DNA of 64,000 nt from Vibrio mimicus (lineage in GTDB: Bacteria; Pseudomonadota; Gammaproteobacteria; Enterobacterales; Vibrionaceae). The stretch lies in assembly GCF_019048845.1 (NCBI RefSeq), contig NZ_CP077425.1, forward strand, positions 682,001 through 746,000, read 5' to 3'. The notes beneath the pieces are model-generated. The model searched no databases. It was not told the DNA's origin and worked only from the letters and a program-made list of their open reading frames with translations. Made by a program: the position numbers and the translations under genes. Of this stretch, positions 37,166 to 47,115 are shown piece by piece (within the stretch, counting starts at the first letter, position 1; every line of letters starts with the position of its first letter).

Positions 37166-37435
37166 ATGTTGACTCTGAATGAAGCATTAGACATTGCCCA
37201 TGTACACGAGTGTAAACAACAATTTTTGCTATGGATTGCAAAAGAAGAGCCATTGGTGATTGATGGCTCGGCAGTGGTTCGAATTGATGCCGCAGGTTTG
37301 CAGTTACTTACTTCTTTGATGATGACAGCACAGCACAGTGGGCTTGAGATCCATTTTGACCAATTATCTGACGTTTTAGAAGAAGGGTTTGTTCAACTAG
37401 GCATGACAGACCTAATGCAAACTAAGAGTGCGTGA
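37166..37435 (+). CDS. STAS-domain protein lacking the phospho-serine
   Basis: The 89-residue single STAS domain is the first gene of the chemosensory cluster. The conserved D-S/T-x-G-L site reads DAAGLQLL (D41-A42), so the serine normally phosphorylated in anti-anti-sigma factors is alanine. It may therefore act as a constitutive binding partner. ATG 37166 gives the normal STAS start; a TTG at 37130 would add 12 residues. It lies 10 bp before cheY. Confidence 0.85.
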   Translation: MLTLNEALDIAHVHECKQQFLLWIAKEEPLVIDGSAVVRIDAAGLQLLTSLMMTAQHSGLEIHFDQLSDVLEEGFVQLGMTDLMQTKSA

Positions 37436-37445
37436 GGGAAAAGCT

Positions 37446-37805
37446 ATGACAAAAGTTTTGGCAGTAGATGATTCAATTTCGATTCGACAAATGGTCTCCC
37501 ATACTCTCCAAGATGCGGGTTATGAAGTAGAAACGGCATCCGATGGGCGTGATGCTTTGACCAAAGCGCAGAAAACCCGTTTTGATGTGATCATCTCGGA
37601 CGTCAACATGCCTGTTATGGGAGGGTTTGATTTTGTTAAAGCGGTTCGAATGCAGAGCCAATACAAATTTATCCCGATTTTGATGCTGACCACGGAAACT
37701 AGCCCAGAGAAAAAGCAAGAAGGTAAAGCGGTAGGTGCAACAGGCTGGCTAGTTAAGCCCTTCAACCCAGAGACATTGCTAAAAACGTTACAGCGCGTTT
37801 TGTAA
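37446..37805 (+). CDS. cheY: Chemotaxis response regulator CheY
   Basis: A 119-residue stand-alone receiver with D8-D9, phospho-acceptor D52 (ISDVNMP), T82 and K104 (VKPF). It accepts phosphate from the CheA encoded next. The aromatic switch position after K104 is not typical of E. coli CheY, so a flagellar-motor target is not assured; in V. cholerae the corresponding cluster is not needed for swimming chemotaxis. GAGGGA precedes ATG 37446. Confidence 0.95.
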   Translation: MTKVLAVDDSISIRQMVSHTLQDAGYEVETASDGRDALTKAQKTRFDVIISDVNMPVMGGFDFVKAVRMQSQYKFIPILMLTTETSPEKKQEGKAVGATGWLVKPFNPETLLKTLQRVL

Positions 37806-37854
37806 AAAACTGAGTTTTAAAATAATTCAAAATGAGTCAGTCGGCGGGTGAGTT

Positions 37855-40014
37855 ATGGCTTTAGATATGGAGCAACTGCGTAAGATTTTTCACGTTGAAT
37901 GCCGTGAAAATCTTGAGACATTGGAAGGGGAGTTGTTGCAACTGGACCCTTCTCAAGTCGATCTTGAAGTTTTAAACACCATTTTTCGTGCCGCACATTC
38001 CATTAAAGGCGGGGCTGGTACGTTCAATCTGAATGAAATCAGTGAATTTACCCATGCGGTTGAAACCTATCTCGACCTGATCCGCAATCAGAAAAAACAG
38101 CTGACAGCGCAAGGTGTTGATACTTTGCTAAAAAGCTGTGATGTGATTCGTAACATGCTCGATAGCCGAGAGCAGAACACTGAGAGTGATCAAGCACTAA
38201 AAGAGCAAGTGAGTATTGAGCTACAGGCGCTACTTGCTGATACGCCATCGACTCCAACCGAATGTTTGCCAGCGACACCAGATACCCCAACTGAACAGAT
38301 CAGTGAGCCAGCAACATTCGCGAACGTGGTCGGGTGGCAAATCCAGTTTATTCCCCATCAAACTATGTTCTACAGCGGTAATGACCCACTGCGGATTTTA
38401 CGTGAATTGCGTGATCTCGGGGCTGAGTGTGAGATCGAAATGCACCAGCAAACGTTACCCGAGTTAGCGGAAATCGATCCCGAGCTCTGCTACTTGAGTT
38501 GGACGATTCGATTAACAGGTGAAGTGCCAGAAAGTGACATTCGTGAATTGTTTGAGTGGGTTGAAGATGAATGCGATCTAGTGTTGCGACCCTTGCAACC
38601 CGAGAGTGCAGAACTTGACGACTCGAAATGCGAGACTCCTAGTGACGCCAATGCACCACTTGCTTCAACGGCTATTACTGCCGTTGAGCCACCTAAAACA
38701 CCTATCTTGAGTCAGCCATCGGTGGCTGAAAAAACGCCATCGGTGGAGCACCTCTCAACGCCAGCTAAAACGGAGGCGGCCAACAAGCCTGCCAAAATGG
38801 AATCGAGCGTCTCTTCGATTCGGGTTGATATAGAGAAAGTCGATAATCTGATCAATTTAGTGGGTGAGTTGGTGATTACTCAATCCATGCTGACTGAGCT
38901 AGGGAATGACTTCTCGATGGATAAGCTAGAGAAGCTCAAAGTGGGACTGGCACAACTACTGCAAAACAGCAAAGACTTACAAGAAAACGTGCTGAATATT
39001 CGCATGCTACCGATGAGTTTTGCATTCAGTCGTTTTCCCCGCTTAGTGCGGGACTTGTGTGGTCGCTTAGGTAAGAAAGTCGACTTACAGATTCAAGGTG
39101 AACAGACCGAGTTAGATAAAACGGTACTGGAGCGAATTGTTGACCCATTGGTGCACCTTGTACGTAATGGCATCGATCATGGAGTTGAAATGCCCGAAAT
39201 CCGGTTAGCAAAAGGCAAGCCGGAAACGGGAGTGATTACCTTGAAAGCCTTTCATCAAGGTGGATCGATCATTGTCGAAATTTGCGACGATGGCGCAGGG
39301 ATTGATTGCGACAAGCTGTGGCGCAAAGCCGTAGAAAAAGGGGTATTGGAAGCCCAAACCCAGCGTAGCGATCTCACCGATAAACAGATCATCAACCTGA
39401 TTTTTGCTCCTGGATTTTCTACCGCAGAGCAGGTTTCCGACATCTCAGGCCGTGGAGTGGGCATGGATGTGGTGAAGCGCAATATTGAAGAGCTCGGCGG
39501 ACAAATTGAAGTCGAGTCCGAACTTGGTCGTGGCAGCCGCTTTACTATCAGTTTGCCACTGACACTCGCCATCCTAGATGGTCAGTTGGTGAAAGTGGCT
39601 GATCAGGTGTATGTGATCCCCTTACTGACGATTGTTGAGTCAATTCAGATCAATACAGGCAGTGTGAAACATGCCGCAGGTGGGATTGAACTCTATCGCC
39701 TGCGTGAAGAAAACATCCCGATTCTACGTTTACAAGATGAGTTAGGGATGGGGCGCAGCGGTAGCTTAGAGAAACGCTTGCTCTGTTTTGTCGAGTCAGC
39801 TGGTCACCGTGTTGGTCTATTGGTGGATGACTTACTCGATCAACAGCAAGTCGTGATTAAAAGCCTTGAATCGAACTACGCCAAAGTGGCGGGGATTTCC
39901 GGAGCGACAATTTTAGGGGATGGCTCCGTCTCATTGATCCTCGATATACCCGGCTTAATCACGCATTTTATGAAGCGAACTTCCTCTCCTACCAATAAAG
40001 GCAAAGCCGCGTAA
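37855..40014 (+). CDS. cheA: Chemotaxis histidine kinase CheA
   Basis: 719 residues in the order P1 (Hpt, phospho-accepting H48 in FRAAHSIKGG), P2-like CheY-docking domain (~160-250, starting VGWQIQFIPH), a Pro/Thr-rich linker, P3 dimerisation (~325-385), P4 ATPase and P5 CheW-like domain (~580-715). P4 holds the N box HLVRNGIDHG, G1 DDGAGID and G2 GRGVGMDVV. All catalytic motifs are intact. It takes signals from the two adjacent receptors through the two CheW proteins. Confidence 0.97.
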   Translation: MALDMEQLRKIFHVECRENLETLEGELLQLDPSQVDLEVLNTIFRAAHSIKGGAGTFNLNEISEFTHAVETYLDLIRNQKKQLTAQGVDTLLKSCDVIRNMLDSREQNTESDQALKEQVSIELQALLADTPSTPTECLPATPDTPTEQISEPATFANVVGWQIQFIPHQTMFYSGNDPLRILRELRDLGAECEIEMHQQTLPELAEIDPELCYLSWTIRLTGEVPESDIRELFEWVEDECDLVLRPLQPESAELDDSKCETPSDANAPLASTAITAVEPPKTPILSQPSVAEKTPSVEHLSTPAKTEAANKPAKMESSVSSIRVDIEKVDNLINLVGELVITQSMLTELGNDFSMDKLEKLKVGLAQLLQNSKDLQENVLNIRMLPMSFAFSRFPRLVRDLCGRLGKKVDLQIQGEQTELDKTVLERIVDPLVHLVRNGIDHGVEMPEIRLAKGKPETGVITLKAFHQGGSIIVEICDDGAGIDCDKLWRKAVEKGVLEAQTQRSDLTDKQIINLIFAPGFSTAEQVSDISGRGVGMDVVKRNIEELGGQIEVESELGRGSRFTISLPLTLAILDGQLVKVADQVYVIPLLTIVESIQINTGSVKHAAGGIELYRLREENIPILRLQDELGMGRSGSLEKRLLCFVESAGHRVGLLVDDLLDQQQVVIKSLESNYAKVAGISGATILGDGSVSLILDIPGLITHFMKRTSSPTNKGKAA

Positions 40015-40023
40015 GGAGCTCGT

Positions 40024-40551
40024 ATGCATTCAGAGAATCTCAGCACCGCATCCAATTCGCCGCCAATCCCCATTCTGTCGATTGATATGGGCCTAACGGG
40101 GGGCGCGGACTTTTTGAGCTTTATTTTAGGCATGGAGCTTTATGGTGTGCCGCTTTCTCACGTTGAAGAGATTCGAGTGTGGGAGAAACCGACCCCTATT
40201 CCAAGATCTCCTGATTTTGTGAAAGGCGTAATTAACCTACGCGGCATGATCGTCCCCATCATAGATTTACGCGAGCGCTTTGGTTTAGAGGAATGCCACT
40301 ATTTACCCACGACCGTTGTGCTGATTTTGAGCTCCAGTGAGCAAGAGCAAAAGCGGTTGATGGGACTGGTTGTGGATTCAGTCAGCGATGTGATCGGGCA
40401 AGGTGAATCGCAGTTGCATCCTGCGGTAGGCGAAAGCGTCGTGGTGCCTTTTATCAGTGGAATTTTAAATGTTGGTGATGACGTAATGTCTCTACTTGAT
40501 GGGGATGCATTGCTGAATATGGACAGGATCCTCAGTGAGGGACAGGCATGA
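40024..40551 (+). CDS. cheW: Chemotaxis coupling protein CheW (first copy)
   Basis: 175 residues with a full CheW beta-barrel: DFLSFILGMELYGVPLSHVEEIR, then PDFVKGVINLRGMIVPIIDLRERFG and DSVSDVIG. About 28 polar residues precede the domain, an extension lacking in the second copy. Its last bases overlap the next cheW start as ATGA. It links receptors and CheA in the signalling array. Confidence 0.95.
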   Translation: MHSENLSTASNSPPIPILSIDMGLTGGADFLSFILGMELYGVPLSHVEEIRVWEKPTPIPRSPDFVKGVINLRGMIVPIIDLRERFGLEECHYLPTTVVLILSSSEQEQKRLMGLVVDSVSDVIGQGESQLHPAVGESVVVPFISGILNVGDDVMSLLDGDALLNMDRILSEGQA

Positions 40552-41012
40552 CACAGCGAGAATTTCTGAGCTTCATTTTAGATGATGAAGAGTATGGCAT
40601 TCCAATACTGGAAGTACGTGAAGTGCGAGGTTGGAACCCAGTACGAGAGCTTCCCAACGCCCCTCCTTTTGTTTTGGGCTTGCTGGACATTCGTGGCGAA
40701 TACATTCCGATTGTGGATCTCAAGAATCGTTTGGGATTGGTTCCCGTTGAGATAAATGCAACCACAGTCGTGGTGGTGATTAACACCGCCAACCAACAAC
40801 CGCTAGGGTTGATCGTGGATGCAGTGGCAGAAGTGTATGCCCTGTCGGATCAGGAGATCAAACCTGCGCCCAGTATTTCAACTGTGATCGGCAGTCAGTA
40901 TGTCAAAGGGATTGCCGCAATCAAAAACCGACACTTAGTTTTAATTGATATCGATGCGCTGTTTGATGTGAATGCGCTGCGCTTAGGCACCACTGCTGAA
41001 AGCACACAATGA
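40548..41012 (+). CDS. cheW: Chemotaxis coupling protein CheW (second copy)
   Basis: 154 residues, a minimal Che[56 protein letters not shown]. It is translationally coupled to the first copy. Two different CheW in one cluster suggest that each prefers one of the two cluster receptors; this is inference. Confidence 0.95.
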   Translation: MTQREFLSFILDDEEYGIPILEVREVRGWNPVRELPNAPPFVLGLLDIRGEYIPIVDLKNRLGLVPVEINATTVVVVINTANQQPLGLIVDAVAEVYALSDQEIKPAPSISTVIGSQYVKGIAAIKNRHLVLIDIDALFDVNALRLGTTAESTQ

Positions 41013-41022
41013 GGGAAGACAC

Positions 41023-43062
41023 ATGGGATTTTGGAATAATAAGCAACAGGTTGTGCCCCAGTTTGTTGAGCCAGCCAAAGAGAGTGTAACCAGCGAGTTT
41101 GAAGAATCGGAAAGCAATGGTGGGTTATCCAACTACCAGCTGTTATCCGCGCTCAATGCAGCAAAGACCGCATTAATGATGATTGATCGGGATTTTCGGA
41201 TCACCTATTTCAACAATCAAACGCTCAAACTGCTCAAACACCATGAAGCGCTATTTCGTAGTGTATGGACCGATTTTCGAGCAGAGGCAGATTTCCTGCA
41301 GGGCTACTGCATTGACAATTTTCATGTCAATCCCAGTCATCAGCGTAAGTTACTCGCCGATCCCAAAAACTTGCCTTACACCACAGTGATCACCATCAAA
41401 GAGATCAAGATTGAACTCAATGTTGCGGCAATCATCGATGATCGTGGTGGGTACATAGGCAATACGTTGGAATGGCGTGATGTGACCGAAGAGATCAAGC
41501 GTGAGCAACAGATCGGGCGTCTAGCCTCTGCGGTTGAGGGGATGACCACCAATTTAATGATGGCGGACAAGGAGGGGGTCATTCAATACCTCAATCCGGC
41601 ACTTTTACAACTTCTTACCCACCGTGAACCGCAATTAAAACAGGCTTTCCCTGGATTTAATGCCTCCGATTTGGTGGGCAAAAATATCGATATTTTCCAT
41701 AAAAACCCAGCCCATCAGCGCTCGATCATCAATAACCCCGATCGCTTACCTTTTAGCTCTATGATCAAAGTCGGTGACTTAGAATTTAACTTAACCTGTA
41801 TTGCGATGCGTGATGCAAAAGGGCAATACATCGGCCCCGCTTTGCAGTGGGTCGATATCACTGAGCAACGTGATGGGCAGCGCCAAGTGGAAACACTGAT
41901 CCAAAAAGCCATCAAGGGCGATTTACATGACCGCATTAATACCAGCGTCTACAACGGCTTTATGCGTGAATTGGGGGATGGAATTAATAACTTGCTCAAT
42001 ACCTTAGTGGAACCTCTTGGGCAATGCATAAACGTGATGAGTCGAGTGGCGGAAGGGGATCTCAACACCAGCATGTCGGAAGAGTACCAAGGCGAATTTG
42101 GCCGCTTAGCCGGTGCGGTTAACTCATCGATCGTCAACTTACGCAACATGGTCGACAAAATCACCGTTTCTTCGGCTCGCGTTGCTACCGCTTCAACAGA
42201 AATTGCCGATGGGAATAACGATTTGAGCCAACGAGTAGAGGCTCAGGCCTCTAACTTGGAAGAAACCGCCGCCAGTATGGAAGAGATCACGGCTACGGTT
42301 CGCCAAAATGCAGATAACGCGAAAGATGCGAACGTACTCGCGACTGACGCCGCGAAAAAAGCGACTCGAGGCGGGGAAGTGGTGGGTGAGGCCATCGGCG
42401 CAATGGGAGCGATCAACACGGCAAGTAAGAAAATTGCCGACATTATTAGCGTGATTGATGAAATTGCTTTCCAAACCAATCTGCTAGCACTCAATGCTGC
42501 TGTTGAAGCGGCACGTGCTGGTGAACAAGGGCGCGGTTTTGCAGTCGTGGCTGGAGAAGTGCGTAACCTAGCCCAGCGAAGTGCGGGAGCGGCCAAAGAA
42601 ATCAAAGGATTGATTAACGACAGCGTGGATAAAGTGAATGAAGGTTCGCGTTTAGTGAATGAGTCAGGATCCACACTGAAAGAGATCGTTGAAGCGGTGG
42701 TGAGAGTTTCAGACCTGATCGGGCAAATTGCGGCATCTAGCGTTGAGCAATCGACAGGGATTGATGAGATTAACCGTGCGATAGCAGCGATGGATGAAAT
42801 GACTCAACAAAACGCTTCTCTGGTAGAAGAAACCTCAGCAGCGAGCCAATCCCTCAAAGATGAAGGTAAAGAGCTGCTTAATTTAATGAATTTCTTTGTC
42901 ACTGAAAATAATGTCACAACATTTGAGCGCAAGGCTCGTCAGCCTACCACACCACCCAAAGCGAAACCGGTAGTCAGTATGCATAAAGCCTCAGTTAACC
43001 AAACCGCGCATAAAATGCCGCCACATGCGGCGGATGAAAGTGATGAATGGGAAGAGTTTTAA
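41023..43062 (+). CDS. Soluble double-PAS chemoreceptor with C-terminal CheR-docking motif
   Basis: 679 residues without TM segments. Two tandem PAS domains (~45-160 and ~165-285) share the motif V(N/K)IDIFH-K/V-NP-x-HQR. Then come a HAMP-like linker (~310-370) and the signalling hairpin with [23 protein letters not shown]. After the hairpin a ~45-residue flexible tail ends in EWEEF. This resembles the NWETF pentapeptide that tethers CheR in enteric receptors, and cheR is the next gene. The receptor probably senses a cytosolic signal such as redox state. Confidence 0.94.
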   Translation: MGFWNNKQQVVPQFVEPAKESVTSEFEESESNGGLSNYQLLSALNAAKTALMMIDRDFRITYFNNQTLKLLKHHEALFRSVWTDFRAEADFLQGYCIDNFHVNPSHQRKLLADPKNLPYTTVITIKEIKIELNVAAIIDDRGGYIGNTLEWRDVTEEIKREQQIGRLASAVEGMTTNLMMADKEGVIQYLNPALLQLLTHREPQLKQAFPGFNASDLVGKNIDIFHKNPAHQRSIINNPDRLPFSSMIKVGDLEFNLTCIAMRDAKGQYIGPALQWVDITEQRDGQRQVETLIQKAIKGDLHDRINTSVYNGFMRELGDGINNLLNTLVEPLGQCINVMSRVAEGDLNTSMSEEYQGEFGRLAGAVNSSIVNLRNMVDKITVSSARVATASTEIADGNNDLSQRVEAQASNLEETAASMEEITATVRQNADNAKDANVLATDAAKKATRGGEVVGEAIGAMGAINTASKKIADIISVIDEIAFQTNLLALNAAVEAARAGEQGRGFAVVAGEVRNLAQRSAGAAKEIKGLINDSVDKVNEGSRLVNESGSTLKEIVEAVVRVSDLIGQIAASSVEQSTGIDEINRAIAAMDEMTQQNASLVEETSAASQSLKDEGKELLNLMNFFVTENNVTTFERKARQPTTPPKAKPVVSMHKASVNQTAHKMPPHAADESDEWEEF

Positions 43063-43076
43063 TCTAGGGAAAACGT

Positions 43077-43907
43077 ATGCTGGCGGTCAATACACAAGAA
43101 TTTGAGTTAACCGAAAAGGATTTCAAATTCATTCAGTGGTTTATGCATAAGACAGTAGGCATTTACCTACCGGACTCCAAGCGTGCCATGGTATATGGCC
43201 GCTTGAGTCGGCAGATGCGCCGTAAAGGATTACAGCGTTTTAAAGAGTTTCGTGAGCTGATTGAAAATGATGAGCAAGAACGTATTCACTTTATTAATAC
43301 GCTAACCACCAATAAAACCGAGTTTTTCCGTGAGAGTCACCACTTTGATTTCATAGAAAAAGCCTTGGTGGAGGAGTGGCGTAAAGAGCGAGTTGGTCAG
43401 TTACGTTTTTGGTCAGCGGGATGCTCCACGGGGGAAGAGCCTTACACCCTCGTTTCAGTTCTTGAAAGTGCAGGAGTGTTGGACTTTTGCCCTGATGTGA
43501 AAATTTGGGCTACGGATTTGGATACGGCCGTGCTTGATAAAGCTCGTTTAGGGATTTACCCCATAGAATTGCAAAGTTCGATTCCTACTCGTTATTTACG
43601 TCGTAGCTTTGTGCGTGGAGTAAAGGATCAGCAAGGCAATATGAAAATTAAGCATTATTTGCAGCGTCATATTGAGTTTCGTCAGGTTAATTTGATCCAA
43701 GACTGGCCGTTTAGAGAGCAGATGGATTTGATCTTCTGCCGCAACGTGATGATTTATTTTGATCGGCCAACACAAGAGCAATTGATCGAGCGCTTTCATC
43801 AGCAACTTAAGCCGGGTGGGGTTTTGATGTTAGGACATTCGGAGAGTGTTGGGCGTTGTAGCTCTCTTTTTCATCATCTGGGGCATACCATTTATGTCAG
43901 ACAGTAA
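43077..43907 (+). CDS. cheR: Chemoreceptor methyltransferase CheR
   Basis: 276 residues with the helical N-terminal domain (~1-85) and an AdoMet-binding domain. The latter has [17 protein letters not shown] (~115-131), WATDLDT and [10 protein letters not shown]. It methylates receptor glutamates. The beta-subdomain expected in pentapeptide-dependent CheR is present in length. It overlaps cheD by 14 nt. Confidence 0.96.
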   Translation: MLAVNTQEFELTEKDFKFIQWFMHKTVGIYLPDSKRAMVYGRLSRQMRRKGLQRFKEFRELIENDEQERIHFINTLTTNKTEFFRESHHFDFIEKALVEEWRKERVGQLRFWSAGCSTGEEPYTLVSVLESAGVLDFCPDVKIWATDLDTAVLDKARLGIYPIELQSSIPTRYLRRSFVRGVKDQQGNMKIKHYLQRHIEFRQVNLIQDWPFREQMDLIFCRNVMIYFDRPTQEQLIERFHQQLKPGGVLMLGHSESVGRCSSLFHHLGHTIYVRQ

Positions 43908-44547
43908 GCTTGCTACACAACACAGATTGAAACAGGAGGAGGCAGATGGCCATTATCATCGCTTCAATCACCCTGTCGATCGTCGGCATTGGGTGAAAGT
44001 GATGCCGGGTGGAGTGTATGCAACGGCGGATCACGAGATCATTCATACTGGATTAGGTTCTTGTGTGTCCGTATGTGCATGGGATAGTGCCGCAGGTGTG
44101 GGAGGAATGAACCATTTCTTACTGCCTTTCCATAGCCAGTTTGAAAGCCAACATTGGCATCCCCAAGCCTTGTTGTCTGAGACGTCACGCTACGGATGCT
44201 ACGCCATGGAACTGTTGATTAACCGCTTGTTAGCACTTGGCGCAGAACGAGAAAGATTACGTTATAAGTTGTTTGGTGGTGCGCGTTTAATGGGGTACCA
44301 ATCTCTAGTTGGGGACAAAAATGTTGAGTTTGTGCTTGAGTATGCCAAACGGGAAAAATTGGATGTGATTGCTCAGGATCTTGGTGGAAGTGAACCTAGG
44401 AAGCTGCTTTTTGATCCACAAACTGGCCAAGCTTGGGTCAAGCGGATTAGCTTTAATGCCGCCCGAACCATTAAGAATGTTGAAGAGCAGTACCAGCACA
44501 ACATAGGTAAGCAAATCTCCTCTGACAATGTGGAGTTGTTTGAATGA
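43894..44547 (+). CDS. cheD: Receptor glutamine deamidase CheD
   Basis: The 217-residue protein carries the CheD core [14 protein letters not shown] (C57) and [10 protein letters not shown] (H74), the catalytic Cys-His pair, followed by [23 protein letters not shown]. About 33 extra residues precede the core. The start ATG 43894 lies inside cheR; earlier codons in this frame are within cheR only. CheD deamidates receptor Gln to methylatable Glu. Its end overlaps cheB as ATGA. Confidence 0.95.
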   Translation: MSDSKLATQHRLKQEEADGHYHRFNHPVDRRHWVKVMPGGVYATADHEIIHTGLGSCVSVCAWDSAAGVGGMNHFLLPFHSQFESQHWHPQALLSETSRYGCYAMELLINRLLALGAERERLRYKLFGGARLMGYQSLVGDKNVEFVLEYAKREKLDVIAQDLGGSEPRKLLFDPQTGQAWVKRISFNAARTIKNVEEQYQHNIGKQISSDNVELFE

Positions 44548-45593
44548 AAAGAATCAAAGTGTTGATTGTGGATGACTCACCAGTATTTCGAGCACTGTTA
44601 ACGCAGCTTATCGATAGTGATCCGGAGCTGGAGGTAGTTGCGTGTGCGCAAGATCCTTTCCAAGCTCGTGAGCTGATCAAGCTTCATAAGCCTGATGTGG
44701 TGACCTTGGATGTCGAAATGCCCAAGATGAATGGCGTACAGTTTTTAAAAAATCTGATGCGCCTTCATCCTCTGCCTGTAGTGATGATCTCAACCTTAAC
44801 TCAGCATGGCGCAGAAGCGACATTATCGGCACTGGAATTGGGCGCCGTAGATTACTTTCCTAAACCTTCTTCCGACAATCCGGCCGAAATGCTCAACTAC
44901 AAAACGTTGGTGAATGAAAAAATAAAAATGGCGGCACAAGCGAATGTGGGCAGCACACAAAATGTGGCTCCTACCGTCTCGTCATCACGACTGTCTGGCC
45001 AAGTGTTCACTGATTTTCAGTTGATTGCGATTGGCTCATCAACAGGGGGAACGGAAGCCGTAAAACAGGTGCTATCTGCATTACCTGCAGGCCTGCCTCC
45101 GATCGTAATGACTCAGCATATCAGTGCACTTTTTACCCCGTCATTAGCCAAGAGACTTGATGAGAGTAGCGCAGTGCATGTTCAAGAAGTGACGCAGCAG
45201 AGCACCGCTTTAGAAATAGGGTGCGCTTACCTCGCACCTGGGGATAAACACATCGTCATTGTGAAACGTTCCGGCAAATTGTATGTCGAGTTAGACGATA
45301 GACCTGCGGTGAATCGGCATAAGCCTTCCGTCGATGTGATGTTTGATTCCGTTGCGCAAAGTGTTGGCAGTAAAGCGTTAGGCATTATTTTAACCGGCAT
45401 GGGACAAGATGGCGCACGAGGGATGCTTGCGATGCATCAACAAGGTGCAATCACGGCGGCGCAAGATGAACAATCCAGTGTGGTATGGGGTATGCCCAGA
45501 GTGGCAATTGAGTTAGGTGCAGCTAGTGCAGTGAGGCCGTTAGGCTCAATGGCTGCGTGGATTGTTGAACAATTACAAAAGAAATCCAAATAA
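44544..45593 (+). CDS. cheB: Receptor methylesterase/deamidase CheB
   Basis: 349 residues: receiver domain with D56 ([11 protein letters not shown]), a linker (~110-155) and the esterase domain with catalytic S166 (GSSTGG), H192 (MTQHIS) and D289 ([10 protein letters not shown]). All active-site residues are intact. With CheR and CheD it sets receptor adaptation in this cluster. Confidence 0.97.
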   Translation: MKRIKVLIVDDSPVFRALLTQLIDSDPELEVVACAQDPFQARELIKLHKPDVVTLDVEMPKMNGVQFLKNLMRLHPLPVVMISTLTQHGAEATLSALELGAVDYFPKPSSDNPAEMLNYKTLVNEKIKMAAQANVGSTQNVAPTVSSSRLSGQVFTDFQLIAIGSSTGGTEAVKQVLSALPAGLPPIVMTQHISALFTPSLAKRLDESSAVHVQEVTQQSTALEIGCAYLAPGDKHIVIVKRSGKLYVELDDRPAVNRHKPSVDVMFDSVAQSVGSKALGIILTGMGQDGARGMLAMHQQGAITAAQDEQSSVVWGMPRVAIELGAASAVRPLGSMAAWIVEQLQKKSK

Positions 45594-45620
45594 CCCTAAT
45601 AGGGTATCGCGAGGTTCAGA

Positions 45621-46784
45621 ATGATAACCAGAAAACACAAGATTACGCTGATACTAGTTGGGCAAATTCTCTTACTTTTGGTGTTGATCCAGTTTGGGGT
45701 TGTCTGGTGGCATTTATTAATTGCAGCATTGTGTGCCGCTTTACCTTGGTGGATGGGGCTTGAACCCCAAGCCTCTCCTAAGCAGGTGGATGCTGAGCAG
45801 TCAACCGCAGAGTTTAGCCTCTCTAAAGAGCATAAAAAGGTACTCAGTCAGCTTGAAGAAGTGCTGAAAGAGAATATTCAGCGCATTTCAGATCCTTTGG
45901 CGAAACAACTGCAAATTGTTAACGCATCCGCAGAAACCATCAACCACAGCTTTTTTAGCTTGCAGCGCGTAAGTGAAGAGCAAGCCACGATCTCTACTCA
46001 GTTGGTGGATAACTTACTGGCTAACCAAGGCAGTGAGTTTGACCTAATGCAAGTGCTGCCAAGAACGGATGCCATCATCCAACAGTTTGTGCAGATCCTC
46101 GTGGATATTTCAGAGAAAAGTATCTCCGCAGTGCACAGTATCCATGATATGTCGCAGAAACTAGAGATCGTTTTTAAGTTGTTAAGACAGGTAGGAGGAT
46201 TGTCTGAACAAACCAATTTACTGGCGCTGAATGCTGCGATTGAAGCTGCTCGTGCAGGGGATGCAGGGCGAGGTTTTGCTGTGGTGGCACAAGAGGTTCG
46301 TGAATTATCAATAAAAGCAGGCAACCTCAACAGCCAAATCGAAAAAGAGATGAAAATCGCTCAAGACACGGTAACTATTGCCAATCAAACGGTAGGGGAA
46401 ATGGCCTCATTCGACATGACCCAAGCAATAGAATCCAAAGAAAAAGTGGATTACATGTTACGTGGAGTTCAGCAACTGAGTACGGGTATAGAACAAGAAG
46501 TAACGAAGCTGCAGCTCTTAGGGCAGCAACTCACCCAACAAGTTCGTGATGGCACGCGGGCTCTACAATTTACCGATATTGTTTCACAACAAGGAGAGTA
46601 TGCGCTGGACTCACTTAAATTTCTTCAGGAAGCGGCAGGCTTATTAAAAGCGGTTCATTCAAGCGCACGCTATAACCACCAACTCATCCAAAACATCGAG
46701 GATTTGAAAGAGCGTTCACAGAATCGTCGAGATCTAGCGGCCAATCAGCACAGCATGGATGAAGGCGAAGTCGAGCTTTTTTAA
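45621..46784 (+). CDS. Chemoreceptor-like protein with membrane hairpin and no sensor domain
   Basis: 387 residues. Two closely spaced TM helices (~9-28 and ~30-48) leave almost no periplasmic loop. The rest is cytosolic: a helical region and a signalling hairpin with [22 protein letters not shown]. Near residue 315 the segment [10 protein letters not shown] resembles the Q-F-x-D-x-x-x-Q motif of CheZ-like or related coiled coils. Without a ligand domain it may read membrane state or act with the double-PAS receptor. Confidence 0.9.
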   Translation: MITRKHKITLILVGQILLLLVLIQFGVVWWHLLIAALCAALPWWMGLEPQASPKQVDAEQSTAEFSLSKEHKKVLSQLEEVLKENIQRISDPLAKQLQIVNASAETINHSFFSLQRVSEEQATISTQLVDNLLANQGSEFDLMQVLPRTDAIIQQFVQILVDISEKSISAVHSIHDMSQKLEIVFKLLRQVGGLSEQTNLLALNAAIEAARAGDAGRGFAVVAQEVRELSIKAGNLNSQIEKEMKIAQDTVTIANQTVGEMASFDMTQAIESKEKVDYMLRGVQQLSTGIEQEVTKLQLLGQQLTQQVRDGTRALQFTDIVSQQGEYALDSLKFLQEAAGLLKAVHSSARYNHQLIQNIEDLKERSQNRRDLAANQHSMDEGEVELF

Positions 46785-46794
46785 GGAGAACACG

Positions 46795-47094
46795 ATGACC
46801 ATTCAAACAAATATCGATAGTCATAACAAACACATCACCATTTCGATTGAAGGTGCATTTTGTTTCAACCTTGTGCACGATTTCCGAGCGAGTTATGCCA
46901 AGCGCCATGATCATCGTTTCACCATCGATTTGCGGAAAGTGGATTACATCGATAGCGCAGGGCTTGGCATGTTACTCAACATGCAGAAATACCTAGAGCA
47001 GGCCGATGGCATGATCCGAATTGTGAACATCCTGCCTCAAGTAAGGAAAATCTTATTGATATCTCGCTTTGATAAAAAGTTTGATATCGAGTAG
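46795..47094 (+). CDS. STAS-domain anti-anti-sigma-factor-like protein
   Basis: The 99-residue protein has an intact phosphorylation site, YIDSAGLGMLL with S54, unlike the first STAS gene of the cluster. AAGGAG precedes ATG 46795. It is followed after 21 bp by a regulator with both a PP2C phosphatase and a HATPase kinase-like domain, so the pair fits a partner switch in which S54 is phosphorylated and dephosphorylated. It resembles the HsbA and SypA systems. Confidence 0.93.
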   Translation: MTIQTNIDSHNKHITISIEGAFCFNLVHDFRASYAKRHDHRFTIDLRKVDYIDSAGLGMLLNMQKYLEQADGMIRIVNILPQVRKILLISRFDKKFDIE

Positions 47095-47115
47095 AGAGCC
47101 GTAGGAGCTGTTTTT

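Noticed and set aside
42193..42674. Minus-strand frames of 93 and 143 codons opposite the double-PAS receptor
   Set aside because: Low-complexity Ala/Ser translations typical of the antisense of chemoreceptor coiled coils; seen opposite all receptor genes here.
45595..45607. Small palindrome ACCCTAATAGGGT between cheB and the next receptor gene
   Set aside because: Five-base arms and a short loop with no U-run; too weak to call a terminator within this operon.
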